A stretch of DNA of 12,247 bases from Helicobacter sp. (GCF_022511165.1 NZ_JAFLSB010000041.1:1-12247); one strand, 5' to 3'; positions 1-6,991 are shown, numbered from the stretch's first letter. The notes: generated by a model not told the origin, from the sequence alone. A program made the numbers and translations.

Positions 1-306
1 GATTCTAAGAATAGATTTTTATTTTTGGAGTTTTTAGAATCTAGAATCTATTTAAGATAAAAAAGCTTGAGATTCTCATTTAAGAATCTGCAAGAGAGTG
101 CAATTTTAATCCTTAAGCGAGACTTTAAAAAATAAAAAAGCATTTGAAAAATAAAATCTAAAATTGTTACATATCTTGCAGATTTTGCATTGAGTGAAAG
201 CATTTGCCTAGGGCATTAACGCTTATTCTTTTTTTAAGGAAGAAAGTGTATATTTAAGGGGGCATAAAGGCTAAAAAGTTACAATGGTATTTCTATCTTA
301 ACAATA
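1..306. other. Intergenic leader rich in AGAATCT/AGATTCT
   Basis: No gene is supported here on either strand. Four copies of AGAATCT or its complement lie at 36-42, 43-49, 70-76 and 83-89. The copies at 70-76 and 83-89 face each other across six bases and could form a hairpin. ATTCT-A-AGAAT is palindromic at 2-12. The octamer ATTTAAGA occurs at 50-57 and 78-85. Read on the minus strand, the 70-89 hairpin is followed after five bases by six T (complement of 59-64), which resembles a weak terminator, but I see no minus-strand gene feeding it. The rest is AT-rich leader of the transporter gene. Confidence 0.6.
280..285 (+). promoter_or_regulatory. Candidate -10 element for the Na/Pi transporter operon
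   Basis: TACAAT at 280-285 would start transcription near 292, about 25 bases before the ATG at 319. No good -35 hexamer is visible, which is normal for the main sigma factor of Helicobacter. This rests on one hexamer only. Confidence 0.35.
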
Positions 307-318
307 ATGGGAGCATAT

Positions 319-2091
319 ATGTTTCAAAAGTATCTTATTCCTTTATGTATTATCGCTGTGGTGTATTTTGTCTCCACAGGCGATGCACTCACAGACCTTA
401 GTGCAGGGCTAGCAATTTTGCTTTTTGGTATGACTTGTCTTGGCAATGGATTTCGCACTTTCAATGGAGGATTTTTAGAAAATATTCTCACCGCCTCGAC
501 GAATACTGCGCTCAAAGCGGTTACTTTTGGGACTATTGCTACGGCGATTATGCAAAGCTCTACTTTGGTGTCCGTGCTTTCTATCTCATTTGTCTCGGCT
601 TCACTTTTAAGTCTTGGGCAAGGTATTGGTGTAATATTTGGTGCAAATTTAGGTAATAGTGCGGGTTCGTGGTTGATTGCTGGAGTAAGTGGTATGAAAA
701 TTTCCGCCCTTGCTTTGCCACTTATTGTAGGCGGCGTGCTTTTTAATTTTCAAGGCACAAAGACAGCTAAGGGTGTTGGGCAGATTTTTATAGGACTTGG
801 ATTCTTCTTTTTGGGCGTAGGCTATATCAAAGATGGCTTTGAGGAATATAAGGATATTGTTGATTTTTCACAATATTCTATGGAGGGTTTGCATGGAGTG
901 CTGCTTTTTGTAGGGCTTGGCGCATTAATGACGGCTATTGTGCAAAGCTCACACGCGACTTTGACGATTATTATTTCTGCTCTTGCCACAGGTAGTATGA
1001 CTTATGAAAATGCTCTAGCAGCGACACTTGGCACGAGTGTAGGGGGCGTGATGACTGCTGTTATTGTTTCTTTAAGCACAAATATAGACGGGAAGCGATT
1101 AGCGGTAGCAAATTGTATTTTTAATTTTTCTATTGCTTTGCTTGTGATTGCTACTTTTGATTATTTTGTGTGGCTGAATACGACTATCTCATCATTTTTG
1201 GGTTTGGGTGAGGAGAGTGTATTGCGCCTTGCAGTTTTTCATACGCTTTTTAATCTCGTAGCCGTGATACTTTTGCTCCCCTTTATCCCAAAAATTTCTG
1301 CTTTGCTTAAAAAGGCTTTGACAGAAAAAGATTCGCAAATTGATAAGCCCCTTTATATCAATAATACTATCGTAAAATACCCTGATACAGCTTTTCTTGC
1401 TCTATGCCACGAGATAGAGCATCTCTATGAAAATGCTTTTGAGCTTATTTCTCACACGCTTGGTTTTTCACGCGAGGATATTAGAGGTAAGCAAGATATT
1501 AATGAGGTACTCAAAGAAAATATATGGAAAAAAGAAGATGTTGATATAGAGATTTTTTATATTAAAAAGATCAAGGTGCTTTTTAATGCAATTCTTGATT
1601 TTTCTACACAAACCCAAGCTCACACGCAAGATCAAGCTTATATACGCAAGTTTGCCTTGCTTACTTCATCATCTCGTCATATCGTGGAGGCGATTAAGAA
1701 TATGGAGCTTTTGCAACCAAATTTGAAAAAAAATAGCTTGTCTAAGAATCAGATTTTGGCCAATGAATATAATACATTAAGAGAGCATCTTGCAATGCTT
1801 TTGCGTAATATCAATGAAATCTCGCTTTTTGGGAATATGCCCCCACAAGAAGCTATTATAAAGCTTAAAGCACAGAAAAAAATCTTTAAGAAAATGGATA
1901 AAAATTCTGTTGTCTATATAGAATCACTGCTTAATAAAAAAGAATTGAGTGTGCAAGCTAGCACTTCCTTGCTCAATGCCGTAGGATTTAGCCATAATAT
2001 TGCAAAAGAGCTGATTAATGCCATTATTCAAATGCAAAAAACGCGTATAGAAAAAACCGAGGAAGAAGTGCAAAATATAGAACATCAATAG
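319..2091 (+). CDS. Na/Pi-cotransporter family protein with PhoU-like C-terminal domain
   Basis: Polytopic inner-membrane protein of 590 residues, predicted to move phosphate (or a similar anion) with sodium. The N-terminal ~330 residues hold two copies of the Na_Pi_cotrans repeat. Each has the signature QSS turn (about residues 79 and 209) followed by a Gly/Ser/Thr-rich helix and a G-x-N-L-G or G-T-S-V-G-G motif. From about residue 345 the chain is soluble, helical and charged, matching the PhoU-like tail of bacterial NptA/YjbB-type proteins. An ATG at 307 is in frame, but GGGAG at 309-313 sits five bases before the ATG at 319, so the later start is preferred. The stop is 8 bases before the deacetylase gene and the two are probably co-transcribed. 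Family assignment is firm; the substrate is inferred. Confidence 0.88.
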   Translation: MFQKYLIPLCIIAVVYFVSTGDALTDLSAGLAILLFGMTCLGNGFRTFNGGFLENILTASTNTALKAVTFGTIATAIMQSSTLVSVLSISFVSASLLSLGQGIGVIFGANLGNSAGSWLIAGVSGMKISALALPLIVGGVLFNFQGTKTAKGVGQIFIGLGFFFLGVGYIKDGFEEYKDIVDFSQYSMEGLHGVLLFVGLGALMTAIVQSSHATLTIIISALATGSMTYENALAATLGTSVGGVMTAVIVSLSTNIDGKRLAVANCIFNFSIALLVIATFDYFVWLNTTISSFLGLGEESVLRLAVFHTLFNLVAVILLLPFIPKISALLKKALTEKDSQIDKPLYINNTIVKYPDTAFLALCHEIEHLYENAFELISHTLGFSREDIRGKQDINEVLKENIWKKEDVDIEIFYIKKIKVLFNAILDFSTQTQAHTQDQAYIRKFALLTSSSRHIVEAIKNMELLQPNLKKNSLSKNQILANEYNTLREHLAMLLRNINEISLFGNMPPQEAIIKLKAQKKIFKKMDKNSVVYIESLLNKKELSVQASTSLLNAVGFSHNIAKELINAIIQMQKTRIEKTEEEVQNIEHQ

Positions 2092-2099
2092 AGGATTAA

Positions 2100-2882
2100 A
2101 TGAGCAACAAAAAGCGTTTTTTTGCAAGTCTTGTGGCTTTAGGCGTTTTTTGTGTCATAGCGATAATAGGCTATAAGAGATTTTATATGAAGCCTATTAC
2201 CCTAGAGGAGCTAGAGCGCAGGTATGCTCATCTGAATCCTTCGCAATGGGGTGAAAATCTCCCCGGTGTTACAACACTTTTGCCTAGTCAAAGTCTCCCT
2301 TCTATCGTGTATCTTACCTTTGATGCGTGTGGTGGGAGCTATGATAGAGCAATTATTGATTATTTGATTGAGCATAATATCCCTGCAACTTTGTTTATTA
2401 ATGCGCGTTGGATTGAAAAACATACCGATGATTTTCTCTCTCTTGCTCACAATCCACTTTTTTCTATCCAAAATCACGGCGCAAGACATCTTCCTTTAAG
2501 TGCTAATGGCAGGAGCATTTATCATATCAAAGGCACAGAATCAATAGCCCAAATTTATGATGAGGTAATGGAAAATCACAAGCTTATCGTCTCGCTTACA
2601 GGCAAGATTCCACGCTATTTTCGTTCAGGCACAGCCTATTATGATGAAATAGCAGTGAGTGTATTGAAAGACTTAGGCTATGAAATTGGCGGTTTTGATG
2701 TGCTTGGTGATGCAGGAGCGACTTTTTCTAAAAGCACAATGCTTAAGCAAATTGACAAAGTGCGCAATGGTTCAATTCTTATCTATCATTTTAATAAACC
2801 TAAAAGTAGCACTTATGCAGGAATCATAGAGATTATTCCTTTGCTTACCCAAAGAGGCTTTGTCTTTGGGAAGCTCGAGTAG
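2100..2882 (+). CDS. Membrane-anchored polysaccharide deacetylase family protein (NodB fold)
   Basis: Protein of 260 residues with an uncleaved-looking membrane anchor (residues 7-24) and a NodB-homology domain in the periplasm (about 67-256). Recognisable motifs: motif 1 TFDACGG (73-79, D75 the likely catalytic base), motif 2 HGARH (H126, H130, metal ligands), motif 3 FRSG (174-177) with R175, motif 4 FDVLGD around D200, and motif 5 LIYH (H230). Motif 1 lacks the second Asp of the usual TFDDG, which normally binds metal; Ala then Cys stand there. A polysaccharide or peptidoglycan N-deacetylase role is therefore plausible but not certain, and the substrate cannot be read from sequence. GAGGA at 2091-2095 precedes the ATG. 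It follows the transporter gene by 8 bases and faces the TRL lipoprotein gene. Confidence 0.82.
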   Translation: MSNKKRFFASLVALGVFCVIAIIGYKRFYMKPITLEELERRYAHLNPSQWGENLPGVTTLLPSQSLPSIVYLTFDACGGSYDRAIIDYLIEHNIPATLFINARWIEKHTDDFLSLAHNPLFSIQNHGARHLPLSANGRSIYHIKGTESIAQIYDEVMENHKLIVSLTGKIPRYFRSGTAYYDEIAVSVLKDLGYEIGGFDVLGDAGATFSKSTMLKQIDKVRNGSILIYHFNKPKSSTYAGIIEIIPLLTQRGFVFGKLE

Positions 2883-2894
2883 GTTTGAATATTG

Positions 2895-2921
2895 CCTTAG
2901 AAAACCAAAAGAGTTTTTAGG
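2895..2921. terminator. Weak candidate bidirectional terminator
   Basis: The 39-base gap between two convergent genes holds AAAAC (2901-2905) and GTTTT (2913-2917) around a 7-base loop, flanked by CCT/AGG (2895-2897 with 2919-2921) across an uneven internal loop. It is AT-rich and lacks a long T tail, so it is only a positional candidate. Confidence 0.25.
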
Positions 2922-3248
2922 TTAGTTGCCTTTTACGATAGTTGTTGAGGTGGTATAAAGCCCTAAAATACTCCAAATTTTTGTATCTACACTTTTAATT
3001 TGTGAAATGTGCCCAGCCTTGCTTGCTGCTTGAATCGAGCAATCACCAATACTAACCAAGCCAAGAATGCTTTGGCACACGGCTTACCCTTCTTTAGAAG
3101 CTCCGCTATTTGAAGTTGCTAGTGTAGGACCTGTCATATCAGAGTATAGCACTCCCGAGTTAAGTCCACCGGTGCTACCCATTGCGCAACCACTTAAAAG
3201 TGCCATTGCGCCACTTAAACCTAAAGCCAAAATCAACTTGTTTCTCAT
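2922..3248 (-). pseudogene. TRL-family lipoprotein gene interrupted by one in-frame stop
   Basis: The frame runs from an ATG at 3248 (GAGGAG ribosome site five bases upstream) to a TAA at 2922-2924, 109 codons, broken by one in-frame TAA at codon 55 (3084-3086). The start encodes a lipoprotein signal peptide with lipobox LSGC (Cys21), then GVLYSDMTGPTLATSN. Past the stop the same frame continues with no indel as AVCQSILGLVSIGDCSIQAA and then a segment ending TTSTTIVKGN. Both halves match the TRL-like family (PF13146), small envelope lipoproteins of unknown role. The stop falls after SKEG, where I recall Gly-Lys-Ala in relatives, so AAA to TAA would explain it. As written, only a 54-residue precursor is made. 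Alternatives are a sequencing error or stop readthrough. The permease gene lies 151 bases upstream. Confidence 0.85.
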
Positions 3249-3352
3249 ACAAGCTCCTCTAAGTAAGAATTTACGCACCAAAAAAGCTGATACGCGGCGC
3301 AACTCTATCAAAAAAAAACAAGTCAAGTGGCTACTAAAAAACATTTTTGCGC

Positions 3353-3358
3353 TATATA
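3353..3358 (-). promoter_or_regulatory. Possible -10 element for the TRL lipoprotein gene
   Basis: TATATA read on the minus strand would give a leader of about 95-100 bases before the ATG at 3248. The leader carries a T9 run (A9 at 3310-3318 on the plus strand). It is a weak call, because the region is AT-rich and other positions are possible. Confidence 0.22.
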
Positions 3359-3399
3359 TGCCCTTAATGTAACACAAAATGTGTGATTTTAAGGATTAT

Positions 3400-4305
3400 T
3401 TAAGTGATGAGAAGCCATAGAGGCACACTTGCAAAGCTTAGTGGGATTCCAAAAGCAATAACACTCACAGCAAGTTTTGCATTTAGCCCTGCTTTAATCA
3501 CAATAGCCGCAGCACTTACCATTGGCGGCATTGCAACTTCAATGAGTGCCATACGCCATAAGTCATTAAATCCACCAAAGCTTATAAGCACGACAAGGAA
3601 AAGGAATAAGGGCGCGATAATCATCTTGCCAAAGAGTAGGAGTAAAGTAAGCCTCCACTCTTCTTTGATGCCCTTGAGGCTCATTTGCACCCCGATAGCA
3701 AAAAGTGCCACAGGTGTGGCGGTTTGAGCGAGACTTTTAAGTGGGAGAAATAAATCATCAGGAATCTCTAGGGGGATGAATTTAAGCAAGAGCCCAGAGA
3801 GAAAAGCAAGAATGAGCGGACTTTGAAAAAGTCGTAATGAAATAGCCCTTAGACTAAAACTCCCCTTTCCACCAAGGCTTAAAATAAGAGGTGCAAGAAA
3901 GGCAATAGGAATCCCTGTAACGATTTGATCATAAATAATCACCTTGTTAGCATAGTCTTCCCCAAGTGCGCCATTAACGATAGGTAGCCCCAAAAAGAGT
4001 GTATTTCCAAAAGCCCCCATAAAGCTCATAGTAAGGATAGAATGAGGGTGAAGCTTCAGCATTTTACCAATGATAAAAAGCACTCCACCACCGCTTAGGG
4101 AGCAAAGTAAGCTCACAAGGCATACAAGAAAAAAAGCCATATCAATATGAGCGTGATATGTGCCATTAAAAATCTGTGCAGGAATAGCAAAGTTTAACAA
4201 GAATCCAAGCAAAATACCACTTTGTTTATCGCCCACAAGGCGCAAAAGTTTAGCAATATAGCCAATGAGGATAAAAACACATACACTATAAATAGCAAGT
4301 AGCAT
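3400..4305 (-). CDS. AEC (auxin efflux carrier) family transporter
   Basis: Inner-membrane permease of 301 residues, almost entirely hydrophobic, consistent with the ten-helix, two-bundle fold of the AEC/Mem_trans family (PF03547). Visible family landmarks are NFAIPAQIF (38-46) in helix 2, GNTLFLGLP (100-108) in helix 4, ATPVALFAIG (196-205) and the EVAMPPM segment (256-262). A charged loop lies between the two halves (about 146-160). Bacterial members export or take up organic acids such as malate or malonate; the substrate here cannot be told. GGAG (complement of 4311-4314) lies five bases before the ATG, which supports this start. The gene is divergent from mrp across 196 bases and is the only protein gene of its transcription unit unless it reads on into the TRL gene. 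Confidence 0.88.
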   Translation of the reverse strand: MLLAIYSVCVFILIGYIAKLLRLVGDKQSGILLGFLLNFAIPAQIFNGTYHAHIDMAFFLVCLVSLLCSLSGGGVLFIIGKMLKLHPHSILTMSFMGAFGNTLFLGLPIVNGALGEDYANKVIIYDQIVTGIPIAFLAPLILSLGGKGSFSLRAISLRLFQSPLILAFLSGLLLKFIPLEIPDDLFLPLKSLAQTATPVALFAIGVQMSLKGIKEEWRLTLLLLFGKMIIAPLFLFLVVLISFGGFNDLWRMALIEVAMPPMVSAAAIVIKAGLNAKLAVSVIAFGIPLSFASVPLWLLIT

Positions 4306-4335
4306 AAGCTCTCCAAGTGAGCAAGGTTGAAAGCT

Positions 4336-4341
4336 ATTCTA
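4336..4341 (-). promoter_or_regulatory. Candidate -10 element for the AEC permease gene
   Basis: TAGAAT on the minus strand, about 30 bases before the ATG at 4305, in the space shared with mrp. No clear -35 is seen. Confidence 0.3.
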
Positions 4342-4421
4342 GCGCATTTGTATAAATTATGTGTAAGTTTTATGCCCGCTTATTGAGGTAAAAAGACGAG
4401 GATTCTAAGATTAAAATTTCT

Positions 4422-4430
4422 TGCTATAAT
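4422..4430 (+). promoter_or_regulatory. Extended -10 promoter of mrp
   Basis: TG-C-TATAAT (TG at 4422-4423, TATAAT at 4425-4430) is a perfect extended -10, preceded by an AT-rich stretch. Transcription should start near 4437, giving a leader of about 65 bases. Confidence 0.6.
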
Positions 4431-4463
4431 CACGCTTTTATATTGAGATGATTAAAAAGCGTG
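4431..4463 (+). repeat. Inverted repeat in the mrp promoter/leader
   Basis: CACGCTTTT (4431-4439) and AAAAGCGTG (4455-4463) are perfect 9-base complements separated by 15 bases. The left arm begins directly after the -10 hexamer and spans the expected start of transcription, so it could be an operator for a dimeric regulator or a leader hairpin. There is no T run after it, so termination is unlikely. Confidence 0.55.
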
Positions 4464-4501
4464 CATTTGCATAGAGCTTATATCAAATACAAAGGGAAGA
4501 A

Positions 4502-5602
4502 ATGGCAACACAAGCAGAAATTACTGATATTTTAACACAGGTGATTTATCCGCATTTTCAAAAAGACATTGTGAGTTATGGTTTTTTGAAAAAAGTGAGC
4601 GTAAGTGAGGGCGCAATAGATATTATTATAGATATACCCTCAAGCGCACAAGATGTGATTGAGACTTTGAGACAGGATATTACACAAAAACTCGCGCATA
4701 TCACACAAGATAAGACTTTGAATCTGCATATCAATCCCCCCAAACCCGCTCCCCAAAAAGAGCCAAAAACAAAGAATCTCGCTCCACATATTGCACATTT
4801 TGTAATGGTAAGCTCGGGTAAAGGGGGCGTTGGAAAATCCACTACAAGCGTGAATCTTGCCATTGCCCTAGCTCAACAGGGCAAGAGGGTAGGGCTGCTT
4901 GATGCAGATATTTATGGTCCTAATATTCCACGAATGCTCGGGCTTAATGCCACCAAAGCTCAAGTTGATGAATCTCAAAAGAAGCTTATCCCGCTTAAAG
5001 CCTTTGGTGTAGAGATAATGAGTATGGGGGTGCTTTATGATGAGGGGCAGAGCCTTATTTGGCGTGGTCCTATGATTATGCGTGCCATTGAGCAATTACT
5101 CACTGATGTGCTATGGAGTAAGCTTGATGTGCTTGTGATTGATATGCCACCGGGCACAGGAGATGCGCAGCTCACACTTGCTCAAAGTGTGCCAGTGAGT
5201 GCAGGTGTGATAGTAACAACGCCTCAAAAAGTAAGCCTTGATGATAGTGCAAGAAGCCTTGATATGTTTGATAAGCTTAAGATTCCAATTGCAGGGATTA
5301 TTGAAAATATGAGCGGATTTATCTGCCCAAATTGTGGTAAGGAGTATGATATTTTTGGAAAAGGCACAAGTGAAAGCCTCGCTCATACTTATAACACAAC
5401 GATTCTCGCTCAAGTCCCGCTTGAACCAAAGGTGCGTGAGGGTGGGGATAATGGCAAACCTATTGCGTTTTTTGAGCCAGATTCTCAAAGCGCAAAGGCA
5501 TATATGCAAGCAGGGGCGAGGCTAGCAGATTTTCTTTTAAAAGTAGAATCTCAAAGTCTTGCCGATAATAAGGACATTCAGCCCACACAAATGAAACATT
5601 AG
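4502..5602 (+). CDS. mrp: Mrp/NBP35-type iron-sulfur carrier ATPase (ApbC-like)
   Basis: Cytoplasmic P-loop ATPase of 366 residues that carries and delivers [4Fe-4S] clusters to target enzymes. Residues 1-75 form a DUF59/MIP18-like domain, without the conserved cysteine seen in stand-alone members. A Pro/Lys-rich linker (about 79-92) leads into the MinD/Mrp domain: deviant Walker A SSGKGGVGKST (104-114), LDADIYGPNIPRMLG (133-147) and Walker B-like VIDMPPGTGD (212-221). The CPNC pair (C275, C278) is where a cluster bridges two subunits in this family. The length is usual for the long form. The start has a modest ribosome site (AAGGGAAG, ending just before the ATG). It is divergent from the permease and convergent with the lipoprotein gene, with only six bases between stops and no terminator. 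Confidence 0.92.
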   Translation: MATQAEITDILTQVIYPHFQKDIVSYGFLKKVSVSEGAIDIIIDIPSSAQDVIETLRQDITQKLAHITQDKTLNLHINPPKPAPQKEPKTKNLAPHIAHFVMVSSGKGGVGKSTTSVNLAIALAQQGKRVGLLDADIYGPNIPRMLGLNATKAQVDESQKKLIPLKAFGVEIMSMGVLYDEGQSLIWRGPMIMRAIEQLLTDVLWSKLDVLVIDMPPGTGDAQLTLAQSVPVSAGVIVTTPQKVSLDDSARSLDMFDKLKIPIAGIIENMSGFICPNCGKEYDIFGKGTSESLAHTYNTTILAQVPLEPKVREGGDNGKPIAFFEPDSQSAKAYMQAGARLADFLLKVESQSLADNKDIQPTQMKH

Positions 5603-5608
5603 CATTAC

Positions 5609-6226
5609 TTAAGGTATAGGTTGCAGGGGGGGGCATATACCCTCTGTCTCAAGCACAAAGCTATGTATGCCTTGAGAGTAGAAGTATTGTGGATTCTCAC
5701 ACATATAGCTTTCTAATCCTGCTTCACAGGCTGCAAGATAACGAGCCTTTGCAAGCTCATAGTGTTGATTATAGGCTTGGCGCAAACTCATCATATCTTT
5801 AAGCGTTGTGATGAATAGGAGGGCTACTTGGAATCTTGTGTGTTTTAGAATCTGCGCACATTCTTCATTGAGCGGATATAATTTGCCCTCATCATCAAAA
5901 TATCGACATTCAAAATGCCGCTTAAACCACCTGCTATGCACACTCTCTTTGTTTTTACAATCCTCTTTATTTACGCAGCCTATGCGTGTAAAATCTTGCG
6001 TAGTTTGTGCCATAAGCCAATCTTGCGCTCTATATTCAATCTCTCTGCACTCCGCTCTGTATTCATATTTTTTGGTATAAAAGTCCTTTGTGAGAATCCA
6101 AAGCATATTTTGCGAGAGCAGTGCTAATATCACAAGAGAGTGAAATTGCTCTCTTTTTTGTTCCTTTGAGAGGGCTTGTGTAGGATTTAAAGAAGCAATG
6201 TCCTCTAATCTCTCTTGGCTTAGCAT
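5609..6226 (-). CDS. C-terminal fragment of a frameshifted cysteine-rich protein, function unknown
   Basis: From the first ATG this is 205 residues, but the frame is open further upstream to a stop at 6422-6424. Those extra ~65 codons contain no ATG, GTG or TTG, and they read like protein (for example HWLKEAVLANLSACLKANNL). No ribosome site precedes the ATG at 6226. So this is best read as the second half of the gene starting at 6984, joined by a -1 shift. The sequence is soluble, charged and cysteine-rich, with a C-x5-C pair in GCVNKEDC and single Cys in ECRE, FECRY, EECAQ, AACEAG and YMCEN. The last residues, GICPPLQPIP, are encoded by a C8 tract (G8 at 5626-5633). I recognise no family. 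It is convergent with mrp, six bases apart. Confidence 0.6.
   Translation of the reverse strand: MLSQERLEDIASLNPTQALSKEQKREQFHSLVILALLSQNMLWILTKDFYTKKYEYRAECREIEYRAQDWLMAQTTQDFTRIGCVNKEDCKNKESVHSRWFKRHFECRYFDDEGKLYPLNEECAQILKHTRFQVALLFITTLKDMMSLRQAYNQHYELAKARYLAACEAGLESYMCENPQYFYSQGIHSFVLETEGICPPLQPIP
5626..5633. repeat. G8/C8 homopolymer inside the last codons of the cysteine-rich gene
   Basis: Eight G on the plus strand, C8 in the coding sense of the minus-strand gene, six codons before its stop. Tracts of this length and base are typical phase-variation sites in Helicobacter and Campylobacter. Confidence 0.8.
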
Positions 6227-6372
6227 TATGCCATACTCACTTGCTAATAGAGATATATTTTTATCAAGGGGTGAAGCAAATATTTGTATATCAGGACCAG
6301 AAGCCTTGCTTAACTCTGCTGCAAAAAGACAAGAGGTAAGATTATTTGCTTTTAAACAAGCACTTAGATTTG

Positions 6373-6984
6373 CTAAAACAGCTTCTTTAAGCCAGTGGGG
6401 GAAGGATTTTTTTGTCTGTAGTTATACTGCACGAGCGCAGAGAGAGAATGAGAGAGGCTCACGCATATTGGTGCGTAATTGGAGGGAACAAAGGAGTGTG
6501 CAATCTTTTGCGCTTCAGCGAGGGTAGAGGAGGGATTAAGCAGTGCTTTGATGTCTGCATCATCGCCACAAGATTTACGATAAGATTGCGTGAGCTCTTT
6601 TAATCGCTCTTGCAAATCTTGCTCTTGTTGTGCTATTTTATGAGCATTTACTCCCCATATATTATACAAAGGTGCAAAAGCAAAATGCTCCATATCACAA
6701 GATTCTATAACACCACTCTTACAAGATGCAGCATATAAATCTTTTCTTATCTGCTTTGCCTTTTCCCATTCCATTGCATCAGCATCAAAAGCAAAATATG
6801 CCTCTAGCCAAGTTTTTTCAAACGCACTGAGAGGAGCAAAATGATGTTGTGTGGGCTTAATATTAGGGGCTTTGGGAGATAGGGGAGCTTCTTTAGAGAG
6901 ATGAGATTCTGCGGGTGCATTGTCTGTTTGCTCACACGCATTCAAAAGCAATAATACAGCACATAAGCTTATGATTTTGTGCAT
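6373..6984 (-). CDS. Putative lipoprotein, N-terminal part of a frameshifted gene, function unknown
   Basis: As written, this encodes 203 residues beginning with a lipoprotein signal: Lys3, a hydrophobic stretch, then LNAC (Cys17 lipidated). A Pro/Ser-rich spacer (about 20-50) precedes a helical domain with spaced cysteines in AASCKSG, ESCDME, KSCGDD and APICVS. The last ~10 residues (NPSPTGLKKLF) look like out-of-frame sequence: at the A7/C5 tract the other frame carries on as protein for another ~265 residues. Adding one base at that tract would give a single chain of about 458 residues over 5609-6984. AGAGG (complement of 6989-6993) lies four bases before the ATG. It sits 36 bases downstream of the small membrane-protein gene and is likely in one transcript with it. 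No family recognised. Confidence 0.68.
   Translation of the reverse strand: MHKIISLCAVLLLLNACEQTDNAPAESHLSKEAPLSPKAPNIKPTQHHFAPLSAFEKTWLEAYFAFDADAMEWEKAKQIRKDLYAASCKSGVIESCDMEHFAFAPLYNIWGVNAHKIAQQEQDLQERLKELTQSYRKSCGDDADIKALLNPSSTLAEAQKIAHSFVPSNYAPICVSLSHSLSALVQYNYRQKNPSPTGLKKLF
6397..6413 (-). other. Frameshift site: A7 and C5 tracts
   Basis: In gene sense the bases run C-A7-TCCTT-C5-AC (A7 = complement of 6407-6413, C5 = complement of 6397-6401). One extra base in either run joins the two frames. The upstream frame also reads A AAA AAT, a heptamer of the X XXY YYZ type; a -1 slip there would give the same fusion. No strong stimulatory hairpin or upstream Shine-Dalgarno-like element is evident by eye. 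Confidence 0.6.
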
Positions 6985-6991
6985 ATTACCT

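Noticed and set aside
3067..3372. Plus-strand open frame opposite the TRL lipoprotein gene
   Set aside because: It is the mirror of the lipoprotein frame, which has a lipobox, a ribosome site and family similarity; this one has none of these.
3372..3384. ACACA-AAA-TGTGT inverted repeat after the permease gene
   Set aside because: The stem is five base pairs, AT-rich and without a T run, so it is not convincing as a terminator or operator.
3249..3399. Possible tRNA upstream of the TRL gene, since TRL genes are named for tRNA-linked loci
   Set aside because: No cloverleaf arms or T-loop GTTCRA-type sequence were found on either strand in this gap.
5603..5608. Terminator between mrp and the convergent lipoprotein gene
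   Set aside because: Only six bases separate the stops and no hairpin was seen; transcripts probably overlap.
6198..6527. Plus-strand open frame of about 109 codons across the frameshift region
   Set aside because: It lacks a ribosome site and a protein-like composition, and it lies antisense to the two frames that clearly encode the cysteine-rich protein.
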